Below the pieces are notes generated by a model, which saw only the letters and a list, made by a program, of their open reading frames with translations, had not been told where the DNA came from and made no database searches. A stretch of DNA of 64,000 nucleotides from the NCBI GenBank assembly GCA_027924585.1, contig BSBM01001929.1, positions 930,001 to 994,000 of the forward strand, read 5' to 3'. The stretch is from Larix kaempferi. Its lineage: Eukaryota > Streptophyta > Pinopsida > Pinales > Pinaceae. The position numbers and the translations under genes were made by a program. How positions within the stretch are numbered: position 1 is the stretch's first letter; the number at the start of each line of letters is the position of its first letter. This document shows positions 55,717-64,000 of this stretch, piece after piece.

Positions 55717-57339
55717 TCATTTGGAATGTTTTAGAATCCTCTCATGGACAGGCTGACGTGCATGCTCAGGAGATATCAAGCCTGTGAATCCTTGCTGCTG
55801 GAGATACATGTCCAGTGGTGAATTGGCATCTTGGAGAAGACTCAACATACTCACACGATCAACTCCGCCTGGCAATTCCTCTTCTCCGTCTGGATGACAG
55901 TTCAAATCAATTTCAATTTGGCCTTTGCTGACACTGCATTCATCCTTGCTACTTCTACTCTTTTTGCGTGGAGCTTGTAAATTCAAACCCATGGGCAGCG
56001 TGACTCCATTACTTGGCACTTTTAATGCACTGTCCACTTCTACCTCTTCCTTCACTAGAGTTTGCCTTTTCCTTTCCTTTTCTGCATCTTGTTCTGATTG
56101 ACGCTTCTTGCGGCCCATTATCAGTGTTTGAAAACGACGCTTAACAGTCAAACAAACATTGCAGGTACAAGTGGGTTTATGTTTAGGCCCCATTCCTCTA
56201 GGAGGCTGGCTACAAACAATACATGTGCAACCAGCTCGGTGACGAGGGTGTTTTGTAGTCTGAGCAATGCTACCATTTTCATTAAGAACAGCAGCAGAGG
56301 CTAGTGCGTCTAGGCCGGAAGAAGGATCTTGTCCCTTTAGACCCTGCGCAGCTTTTTGTTTCTTCAGTTCTTCTAATTCGGCAGAGCTTATTTCTTGAGG
56401 TGTTGAACAAGAATCCCTCTTAGAATCCCATGAATTATCGGCACAAGTCCACTGTATAGGCACCTTGACATCTAAAGGCAGTCTGCGCCATTGGCCACAT
56501 TCATCACACTGAGCCCACTGATCCTGCAATCCTGACTGTTTAACTGTGAAGACTGTTTTTTTGCACAACATTGGGGGCTCCTCAAATTCTTCAAACTCAT
56601 GGCCTTCAATCATCACTACGCTTGGGACAGCATTTGGAGGAGGGTGAAGCAAATCCAGTGCTTCCTCCCATGTTAACTTCAATTCAGAAGCATCTTTGTT
56701 GTCCATACAGAGCCTCTTGGTTTTTGCACAAAGATTGCGGCTTCTCTTTTTATCCATCTTCTTCAATTTCGAAGCAGACAATTCGTCGCATTTGTTCTTC
56801 TCTGCTAAATCAATGTCATTTGACCTGTCCATCACAGTCATTTGTTGAAACAAAGAAATTTCCGCTTGGCCAGCTGAAGGCTGCTGTGGATCAGGATGCT
56901 GCTTCAATTGCCCGCGGCCACTACCACTGTAATGAGAAATTCTCGCTCCCATGCTGTCATTGCAAGTTTTGACGGGGAGATCTGGTAGTGTCTGAGATGA
57001 AAAAAGAAAGGGAGCAGGCTGCTGAATCTGATTTGATGAATAATTCAAGCTGTTGTTCTTCTTAGCACAATCGATGCACTCTATGCCTCCACCATCGAGA
57101 AGTATAAATAAATGAATTGAAGCAATACACCCACAGTGGAGGCGCTTTTTGCAATTGTTGCAATCCTTCCAACCATCTTCTTCTGAATGAAATGTCTCAC
57201 AAAATCTCGATTGCTCATATGCAGACCCGCAGGAGTCACAGAGGTCGGCAACGCGGCCCGACCGTAAAATCCAGCCTCTCCTCCACACGGCCGTAGCCGC
57301 CACCCGGCACTTGGAATTCCAGCAGCAGACTTTCTCCAT
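55717..57339 (-). CDS. VAL/HSI2-like transcriptional repressor lacking the B3 domain, intronless
   Basis: An uninterrupted frame of 540 codons from the ATG at 57339 (MEKVCCWNSKC, matching the usual VAL start; an ATG 32 codons upstream is less likely). Residues 5-91 form the VAL PHD-like zinc domain (LCDSCGSAYEQSRFCETFHS, CNNCKKRLHCGCIAS). Residues 219-260 match the segment after B3 (ELKLTWEEALDLLHPPPN). Residues 274-311 are the CW zinc finger with W275, C278, C281, W284, C299 and C311. Next come Cys-rich TCIVC and TCNVC, a basic RKKR and an EAR-like motif EIDLN (476-480). Known VALs, about 750-900 aa, repress seed-maturation genes: B3 binds RY elements and CW and PHD parts contact chromatin. 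Here B3 is entirely absent and no intron interrupts the frame. It is probably a retrocopy of a B3-skipped transcript or a conserved B3-less paralogue. Confidence 0.88.
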   Translation of the reverse strand: MEKVCCWNSKCRVAATAVWRRGWILRSGRVADLCDSCGSAYEQSRFCETFHSEEDGWKDCNNCKKRLHCGCIASIHLFILLDGGGIECIDCAKKNNSLNYSSNQIQQPAPFLFSSQTLPDLPVKTCNDSMGARISHYSGSGRGQLKQHPDPQQPSAGQAEISLFQQMTVMDRSNDIDLAEKNKCDELSASKLKKMDKKRSRNLCAKTKRLCMDNKDASELKLTWEEALDLLHPPPNAVPSVVMIEGHEFEEFEEPPMLCKKTVFTVKQSGLQDQWAQCDECGQWRRLPLDVKVPIQWTCADNSWDSKRDSCSTPQEISSAELEELKKQKAAQGLKGQDPSSGLDALASAAVLNENGSIAQTTKHPRHRAGCTCIVCSQPPRGMGPKHKPTCTCNVCLTVKRRFQTLIMGRKKRQSEQDAEKERKRQTLVKEEVEVDSALKVPSNGVTLPMGLNLQAPRKKSRSSKDECSVSKGQIEIDLNCHPDGEEELPGGVDRVSMLSLLQDANSPLDMYLQQQGFTGLISPEHARQPVHERILKHSK

Positions 57340-57439
57340 AGCACAAAATCCACCCACCCAAATGCACGTCGATTTTGAACGAATTCTCTTAAAGCTGTAC
57401 GAAACCTCCGCTGGTTCGATCCGGAGGATAATCAAACCC

Positions 57440-57830
57440 TATTTCAAATCCTTGTACTCAACACTACATCCTAGGTTTTGAGTACTTATTAGGCAAACTC
57501 CGCTCTCTAGGTTTCCCTTCGAGATGGCTATGTCCGGAATCTAAGCATCCGCAATTTTAGCGGCGCCGGGGTCTGAATAACGCCAAATTATCGAGGGATC
57601 TCGTCCTCGGCGGTGTGCCGTTTCTGCGCCTTTCGCCACCATTCATGCGCCGCGCCCAGCCATTTTCGTCCGCGACTGCGAGAAAGGCTTTTGCCGGACG
57701 TTCGTGTTCTTGAAACCCCGGTACTCGTTCTTGCATTTAACGGCATGCGATCTGCTGTAAATATTTTTCGCGAATAGGTGTATAAATACTCGTCAACCAT
57801 TTAAGGGGTCAAAGGTAATGGTTGACGAGT
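57440..57830 (-). promoter_or_regulatory. CpG-rich upstream region of the VAL-like gene
   Basis: About 57540-57720 has many CpG sites (GCGGCGCCGGGG, CGCCGCGCCC, CGTCCGCGACTGCG) in an otherwise CpG-poor window. This is consistent with an unmethylated promoter. On the minus strand a TATTTATA lies at about 57780. GTTGACGAG and GGTCAAAGG near 57805-57830 contain W-box-like TTGAC cores. The transcription start is not determined. Confidence 0.4.
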
Positions 57831-57892
57831 TAACTCCCCAGGGTTTCGGGAATTAAGGCTAATATTATTAATGGTCTGTGGCGTCGTGGCTA

Positions 57893-58632
57893 GTTATAAA
57901 TCTCCAGCGCTTTGGACTCCATGTAGATGATGATGTACTAAAGTCCCTTGCTCAAACTGTTTTGGTGTGATGATTTGAGAGTTAGTTGATCCGAGTTAAC
58001 TAAATAACAAAGAAAGGTGTTGTGTTTTGTTTTTTAAAATTAGTACAACTACTTAATTTGTGGTCGGTGAATACCGATAGGTCACAAGTTAAGTGCCGTG
58101 AATTAATATAAACATTAAACTAATTAATATAAATATAAAACAAATATTATTTAATAAATATATTATTTTTTTAACCACCACCTATATTAAGCTATTTTAA
58201 ATCTTAATCAAGATGCATTTAAACATAACACGATATGACCACCATGAAAATTAATCATGATTGTACACTTGTTACACTTCAGTTAATCTTATTGATCCGT
58301 TCAGGAAGTTCAATATCCCAAATAATATCTAAACACCTATCGGTGTAATAATTTTAAGAAGTGATAAAATATAATTCTCCCACTTTTACCAAAAAAAAAT
58401 AAGACTAGGAGGTATTGTTGTAAAAAATATAAATAATAAATAAAATGATAAATGTTTATATAAAATTTATTATTTTATTTTTAATTTATATTGATAAAAA
58501 AATTTAATATTATTTGTTATTCTTTATTATGTTCTCAAGGGATATTTATAAATTGGCAACTCAAATTAAATCAAGGGCGAAGTGCTTAGGGCAGGGGCAT
58601 TGTTCCTAAGTTAGAAGTGGAATATGAAAGGA
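57893..58632 (+). repeat. Dispersed repeat, copy B, with an internal insertion
   Basis: It matches copy A at 31961-32403. Between TTTTTAAAAT (58040) and TTTTAAGAAG (58352) it contains about 310 bp absent from A. Its right edge continues GGAGTTGTCTATATTGTCTA into CGATTTCGCCCGG, the inverted equivalent of copy A's left edge. Confidence 0.85.
58041..58351. mobile_element. MITE-like insertion in repeat copy B
   Basis: AT-rich, about 310 bp, non-coding. It has inverted ACCGATAGGT (58073-58082) and ACCTATCGGT (58335-58344) close to its ends. Copy A provides the empty site. The exact ends and duplication cannot be fixed by eye. Confidence 0.45.
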
Positions 58633-58659
58633 GTTGTCTATATTGTCTACGATTTCGCC

Positions 58660-59123
58660 CGGACGGGACTCTTCTCTGGTTGTCGTCGACCCCCCCTCTA
58701 GCACCCTCCCTGCCCCCAATGCACCGGACATCTCCCTCATCCACGACCGATCTCATTCTAACACACGAAACCATTGCGAGTCCCCCATTCCATCGACAGA
58801 ATCCATTCCGAGCAGTGGATGGAGGATCCCCACGTCAAGTAATTAATGCATGGGAATTTTTGAATGGATTTGGGCTATGCACCCCGCACCCAGCTCCCGC
58901 ATCCAGACTCTGTACCCTCAACCCTATTGGATCGTTTACCTGCAACTCCAACCGGTAGACGACATTCAGAAGGAACCCCGCCATCCGGTGCTCGATCACG
59001 CATTCTTCAGGGTGGACGACAAAGTGGATCCCTACTCCTGGACAACAAAGTGGATCACGTCCCCTGCTCGATCCCTGCTCCTGCTCCTGCTTGATCGCTG
59101 TCAAGTTACCCTCCCTACTCAGG
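58660..59123 (+). other. GC-rich, possibly captured exon
   Basis: An open stretch with many CpG sites, rich in Pro, Ser and Thr codons, ends at CTCAG followed by GTATGTAAAG, a good splice donor. A short direct repeat around GGACGACAAAGTGGATC and GGACAACAAAGTGGATC lies near 59013-59056. No family recognised. Confidence 0.3.
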
Positions 59124-59519
59124 TATGTAAAGGAAAGGAAGTTTCTATGATTTCTTTGATTTCACCATCAATCTCCTTTTCCATAATCTCTGTAACATAT
59201 GAAATAGATATGGGAGTAAACCTATAAAACCCAAAATATATATATACTCAACAAAGCTACATTTTCAAATATGGGTCCCTCTGTCTGCATCTGTCAAACC
59301 CATTTTTTTCTTCAGTGAATGGACTGAGCAGAACCTCTCAAGCATCACTGCCTGCTAGCCACTGACAGGAATATGGGCAGCTCCTACCTTCATGCCTTGC
59401 AAGCAAATCGCAAGGCGTTAATTGATAATGACTATGGAGGAATATCATTGACCTTGATGATTTTTAGAGCACAATGGGAGACTATGATCAAAACGCAAGA
59501 CAGAGACTATGTGCATCTT

Positions 59520-59941
59520 GGGAGTGAAGTGTTGAATCCCCATAAGGCCTTTAAATTGTTGCAAGGATACAATAACAGTTGCACCTGCCATGAATCCAAT
59601 AAGAGTTTCTCGTGACAGAAATTCGATTATAAATCCCAACCTATTACAACCCATGAATGTTCAGTCAATAAACCCATCATCTATAGGATGCATTATCATA
59701 GAATCCATCCATATCAAGTAGAAAATCTCCAACCTGAGAATCTCCAAATAAGCCTGGAAAAAACCAGCAAAAAATTTTACAGTGAATGCAGCCTGCAAGT
59801 ACAACACAGGCTCTGTGGTTGGAGAAATATCCTCTCGAAGCATGGCTCCAAGCAGCAAAGAAGCAATAGAGACATGCCCAACTGCAAGATCCCTAGAGCT
59901 ACCAAGTACTGAATAGATTAAGGGAAGAACGAAGCTTGAAT
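59520..59941 (-). pseudogene. Sulfate transporter (SULTR) gene fragment with intron
   Basis: Exon 59941-59734 reads SSFVLPLIYSVLGSSRDLAV, GHVSIASLLLGAMLRE and EPVLYLQAAFTVKFFAGFFQ. A 93-bp GT-AG intron (59733-59641) follows. Exon 59640 onward reads LGFIIEFLSRETLIGFMAGA and TVIVSLQQFKGLMGIQHFT. Joining at that intron restores the family motif LRLGFIIEFLS exactly. These are early transmembrane segments of plant H+/sulfate cotransporters (SLC26 type). Homology is lost on both sides, so only two exons remain, and the intron shows that genomic DNA, not cDNA, was taken. Not functional. Confidence 0.88.
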
Positions 59942-60049
59942 CTGCCAAAACCATAGAATTATATGAGCGGAGATGGGATGGGTACTGTGCCAAAGGAGGG
60001 TCAACGGCCACCGAACGGTTTCACCGTCCGGGCGAAATCGTCGCACAAG

Positions 60050-60247
60050 CTTCTCAATGTTCCCTACATTTGCATAAGCTTATTGCCTCTTCGATGCCAA
60101 TCCTGTGATTGTGTAAGCATGTAAACCTCCAACGAATGCAATTCCTGGGATAACGACAACACTGAGAATAGATAATCTCCATGCCGAAACAAATCTAACC
60201 ACCAAACCTGCCAAAAATGTTAATAGGTAGTGTATAAAGTTTCCTAC
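60050..60247 (-). pseudogene. ABCB (P-glycoprotein-like) transporter exon fragment
   Basis: From an AG acceptor at 60248-60250 the minus strand reads VGNFIHYLLTFLAGLVVRFV, SAWRLSILSVVVIPGIAFVG and GLHAYTITGLASKRQ. A TAA (60080-60082) and AYANVGNIEKL follow. This is part of the first transmembrane domain of plant ABCB1/ABCB19-type transporters, whose exon boundary before VGNF also fits. Homology ends at about 60050, next to the inverted CCGGGCGAAATCG block. It has the same orientation as the sulfate-transporter piece but comes from an unrelated gene. Confidence 0.8.
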
Positions 60248-60609
60248 CTGTTTCCACAATAAATAAACAGATTTTCAGATGTAAAAAAAAAAGACAATCC
60301 TATTAACTGGCTGAAGAGGACCTTAGATGACCCGCGAGATTCTTGTTGCAATCCAAGTTACCCTATGGAAAAACAACGAAAGCTAAATATTGGTTCACTA
60401 GGCATTTTTGCATCTCAGCCTAGATTTTGAATTTTTTATATGCTATGTTGGTTGACAAGTGTTTGCATATCATCCTAAATTTCACTTCCTAATTTCAACT
60501 GCTAGATAACAGTCTTGTAATCGTTTCAAACATAACTACTAGATGAAAACACGATTCAACTTAAGGATGGCCATAGGGACTCATGACTGAAGAACTGTCA
60601 CTGAAATAG

Positions 60610-60810
60610 TGAAAAAACAGAGGTGGTCAAGTGACCGAGTGACCTGGTCCTAGGATCCCTAGACACCAACCTCGGGCCTTCAAGCCCTTTTATGAGGCAG
60701 TGAGCAATGCCACTAAGCCATAGTACTCATAAGCACAAATTCAAAGGGCCTGGGCATGATCCCATCGTCAAATGATGCATCTAACACCCTTCTCTAGCCT
60801 GAGAAAGAAA
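60610..60810 (-). mobile_element. Candidate tRNA-derived SINE
   Basis: On the minus strand ATGGCTTAGTGGCATTGCTC resembles an RNA polymerase III box A (TGGCTTAGTGG). GGCCCGAGGTTGGTGTCTAG, about 45 bases on, resembles a worn box B. The end GACCACCTCTGTTTTTTCAC has a T run. No clear target-site duplication was found. Confidence 0.4.
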
Positions 60811-62099
60811 AGAACGCCCCCTCTTTGAGTGATCTATGGATAGGTACATGGTTCCTGGTAACACCACCCAAGCTCATTTAGGGAGGTAAACTATGAAATT
60901 GTAAGTTAGAAAACATCCCTCCACATGACACAGTCATTCCCTTTTTTTTTAAGTTGGAACTTCTCCATTCATGTGTTTTCACCTCATGCACTTTTTAGCT
61001 TATCTAGGGCTTGACAAGACTTCCTAAGGCAAAATGCATCACTCACTTGCTCGATAGGTATTCATAATCAATTAGATTCATTAACACATTGGAACTATGT
61101 GTTGATGTAAATTCATGAAAGTAGATCCATGTCTAAAGTTTTATCCTATACCACGTGTTGAATCATAATTAAAATTCAGTAGGGAATTGGATTGTATATC
61201 ACATTTCTGGTTACATATCCCTTTCCTCTTGCAATGCAAACCTTCTTGTAGCTTTCTCTTTTATGATCCCATGTGCCCAATGGTTCCAAGACACTTGTCC
61301 ATCCTCCAACTAGCAAAAAACTAAATTTATTGTTTATCCTTTTTGTTGTATTTCCAAATTTAAAACTAATTAAAATTAAACTTGAATTTTTAGATCTGCA
61401 AACTCAGTTGTGTCTTCACTGTTCTTTGAAACCAGCTGAAAATTTCACGTAATCAAATCTGAAATTTAGATCATTAAAATCATAATACAAAATCAGATTT
61501 GATTCCACCCCTCATACCATTTTTAAGATATGTTTCTAGGACTGCTATAACATCCATTTAAATATGAAATTTACACTATAAATTGATAACTCTAACACCA
61601 TATTTAAATTTTAAATCAACCCTTGTGCCGATCTGGAAAAACATATTGTACAATCTCATAAAAACCCCCATTGTGATTAGTCTTCCAAACTTTAATAATC
61701 CTTGACTAGAAGTGAGACTATCATCCATAGGGAATCCTCCCTTGTGCTAGGATAATTCCCAACCTAAAAAGTAAAAGAGGGATCAATGAGTTGACAGTGG
61801 CCTCCCTCTTAATAACCTTTATATTTGACATAGTGAAATAGGTATTTTCCACCCAAGCAACTCTTTCTATCCTACAAGGCTCAACTATATGTGTTAGACA
61901 AGAGGTGCAATGGGGAATCTTGCCAAAATTTGTGCACATGAAAAGAAACAAAGATGTATTTAACCCTGGATTAAATGTGCATATTGTGATATCAAATGCT
62001 TATTCTGATATGGAATATTATGCATTTTAATTTCTGAAACGGATTGTCTTGCATGGTATTTATTACTAAGTTAAATACATTGTTATTTTTGCAGGGTTT
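60811..62099. other. Unassigned AT-rich sequence
   Basis: No gene or element recognised in 1.3 kb. Part may be intron or upstream region of the reading frame that follows. Confidence 0.35.
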
Positions 62100-63858
62100 T
62101 GTTTGGTTGGAGGCATTAGAGACAAATCATATCTTTCAATAAGATGGCCATATTACAGGTTTTTATTCTATCTAAACAATCGAAGTTTTGATTATTGTTT
62201 ACTAGGTAGATAATCTAATCTTATTAGTGATGTGATGCATTACATGAACTAAATATATTTTTGGGCAACTATTTTAGGGGGACTTAACTTATAAAGTAAT
62301 TAAGGACAGCAATGGGCGCAAATTCATTTATTGTTTGGCTATTGAATGCAATGGTCTGCGACGCACTAAGTGTCCCACATTTAATAAACACAAAGACGAA
62401 GTACATTCTTGGGCATCCATAACATTGCATGTTGGTGCCCCACGAGGTTGTTAATACAAGCTTAGATCTGCATCAAAATTGGAAAAAGATCGTAAGCGAA
62501 AAAATTATGATGTTGAATATCGGTTCAAGAAGAATACGAAGGCTTTTGAAATTGCTATCATTTGGAAAGAGATCCAAAATGCAGTAAGTTTCTTTTTATT
62601 GATGTTTTATTTTTCAGATATATTCACTAAACAATGCTTTATCCATAGATTCTTTTTCTTTTTCGTGTTATAGGGGGTGAAGTGTGCAGAGGAGTTGAGC
62701 GCAGATGCATTAAAGTGCTTGAAAAGTATCGTTTACGAATACGATGCACAATCAAAGGAAAAAAAATATGCACTAAATAATATTGTCCATAAGAAAATTA
62801 TACAAGATAAAGACTGGAGTATGCTACGTAAAAAATTCAATGAGTCACCGTCGGTAATCTTGTTCAATTCCTATTCAAATATCCTATATTTGTTTGATTG
62901 CATATAAAATCAATATTGCACGGCATTTACAGAAATAACCATTTTTTAACACTCTTTCCTTGCAACAGAGAAATTTATGAGCTCTTCGGATTGTCCTCGG
63001 GATGATATCATGTCTGTTGAGGAGACGCTCAGTGTAGGCTTTATAAAACACTACATGTTTTGTTACATATTAGAAAGAGCTTAATGAAAATCCCTTTTAT
63101 TGACATCATTTCCTTATAATGGCAGGGAAATATGTTATATGTTGGAGATTCATATTCATTGGATTTGAATGAATGTATTCAACAAGGAGAAGGAATGTGT
63201 CAAATACCTGATGTTGGTGAAGATGTTGATGCAACACTATATGATAAGACAACAAATGTTGTCAACAAAGAAAATGAGAAATTTGGTTCTATTGATAGTA
63301 TTCGACGTTATGATAGGACACCATTATATGAGAAGACACCACACATTATTAATTGGTGAACAAAATGATATATTTGATACTATTCAGTGTTCATTTGGAC
63401 AATTTTCCAGGCCAATATTTGATAGGACACCAGATAGTGATCCTTTAGGCCCGCCAACATTTTACAAGACTCCTATGGATTTAGATGATCCATTTGAATT
63501 TTCATTGAAGTTGCATCCATATTCTTTCCAATGTGGTGAAGATCGAAAAGAAAATGTCTTCAATGGGAAAGGGACATCTTTGTTTATTGAAGAAGGTGGC
63601 AGAGATGGAGAGGGCAACACTGTGGTAGAACATGGAAAAGTACAAAATGTGCTAAATGAGGATATCAGAGAGATTTCTATGTTAAAAAATGAAAATACAC
63701 GGCACAGAGATCGCAAACGGACCTTTCTCACCCCAGATGAAGGAAAGGTTAAGAACTCTAAATATCGTCACCCTTCATTCTATTCACAATCTATCGCCAA
63801 AACAAATAGGCCACGTGCATGCACTATGAAGAAAAACATGTCTGAAGAAAAAGGGTGA
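62100..63858 (+). pseudogene. Unrecognised multi-exon reading frame, probably disabled
   Basis: Coding-like segments follow plausible AG acceptors. 62278-62452: DLTYKVIKDSNGRKFIYCLA, ECNGLRRTKCPTFN, then a stop. 62479-62583: EKDRKRKNYDVEYRFKKNTK, then a GTAAGT donor. 62673-62850: GVKCAEELSADALKCLKSIV, YEYDAQSKEKKYALNN, DWSMLRKKFNESPS. 63126-63858: acidic, with YDRTPLYEKTP, FDRTPDSDPLGPPTFYKTP and a basic C-terminus. A frame change near 63350 links the last two frames. The stop after GAPRGC and the frame change suggest a pseudogene, though exon boundaries could explain some of it. The N-terminal Cys/His pattern could be a small zinc-binding unit. I do not recognise the family. Confidence 0.45.
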
Positions 63859-64000
63859 CTTTCATTTGTATAAAAACTAGTTTGTATCCCCTACAAGGAA
63901 GGCCAACCCATTGGAATGTAGGATGGCCAACATTTTTGTATACAAGCTGACTTTGTATGTATAGAATGAGGACTTATTTTGATATAGAGTGTCTATCTGA
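63859..64000 (+). other. Downstream region of the last reading frame
   Basis: A short direct repeat AGGAAGGCCAAC and AGGATGGCCAAC (about 63896-63932) follows the stop codon. The window ends without a clear polyadenylation signal. Confidence 0.3.

Larger units (their letters stand above)
58650..60040. mobile_element. Inverted-repeat-bounded segment with captured gene pieces
   Basis: CGATTTCGCCCGGACGG at 58650-58666 and its exact reverse complement at 60024-60040 bound 1.39 kb. Weaker inverted similarity extends inward (GTCGTCGACCCC against GGGTCAACGGCC). The inside holds a GC-rich plus-strand piece ending in a possible splice donor (CTACTCAGGTATGTAAAG, about 59114-59131) and sulfate-transporter exons on the minus strand. 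It may be a Pack-TIR element, or the blocks may be the termini of the neighbouring repeat family. The case for gene capture is firm; the element type is not. Confidence 0.5.

Noticed and set aside
59373-59615. Plus-strand frame starting MGSSYLHALQANRK
   Set aside because: It lies antisense to the sulfate-transporter exons and has no similarity of its own.
59520-60250. Functional sulfate or ABC transporter gene
   Set aside because: Only two SULTR exons and one ABCB exon are present, and the ABCB piece contains a stop.
1-64000. tRNA, rRNA or microRNA genes
   Set aside because: By eye I found no cloverleaf, rRNA block or convincing long hairpin; a tRNAscan and small-RNA mapping would be needed to exclude them.

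Overview
This is a piece of a large, repeat-rich plant nuclear genome. Almost everything recognisable is a transposable element, usually broken and often nested in another. Retroelement families (Ty1-copia, Ty3-gypsy chromovirus, plant L1-type LINE with RNase H), a MULE transposase with GT-AG introns, and a VAL-type chromatin repressor all point to a seed plant. The long LTRs and many decayed LINEs suggest a gymnosperm, but that is inference. I see no RNA gene, no CRISPR array and no prokaryotic or organellar DNA.

Layout. 1-5387: a gag-only LTR retrotransposon on the minus strand, cut by the window edge, whose LTRs carry pieces of host genes (MORC ATPase and probably eIF4G). 5388-19313: a Ty1-copia element on the plus strand, split at 6605 by an LTR-like insertion (6606-17418, TSD GTTCC). 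That insertion itself contains a Ty3-gypsy chromovirus (7002-13039) bordered by an exact-length 226-bp duplication. The copia 3' end has two minisatellites and its 3' LTR. 19314-25270: no convincing gene, but a dense set of satellites (CG-rich palindromic 26-bp repeat, 43-bp repeat, GA-rich tract, about 0.9 kb of ATC repeat). 25272-27420: a MULE transposase pseudogene with introns. 29900-39690: LINE relics, one holding a solo LTR. 39867-46011: a full-length but dead L1-type LINE with a 12-bp TSD. 47385-48886: a 1.5-kb non-LTR insertion with a perfect 19-bp TSD and no reverse transcriptase. 49640-54275: a LINE relic whose RNase H is split by a copia element. 54347-55470: a 300-bp tandem satellite.

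55717-57339 (minus) is the only intact host-like gene: an uninterrupted reading frame with the VAL/HSI2 PHD-like domain, CW zinc finger and EAR motif, but without the B3 DNA-binding domain. It has a CpG-rich upstream region. Next to it, 57893-60250 is a mosaic of a dispersed repeat with inverted ends and captured pieces of a sulfate transporter (with a correctly placed intron) and an ABCB transporter. A tRNA-derived SINE candidate follows at about 60.6 kb. The window ends in an unrecognised multi-exon reading frame (62.1-63.9 kb).

The best leads are: the B3-less VAL gene; host-gene capture in two unrelated element types; the 226-bp duplication flanking the gypsy element, diverged about as much as its LTRs; and a minisatellite that seems to have grown out of the end of the copia pol gene.
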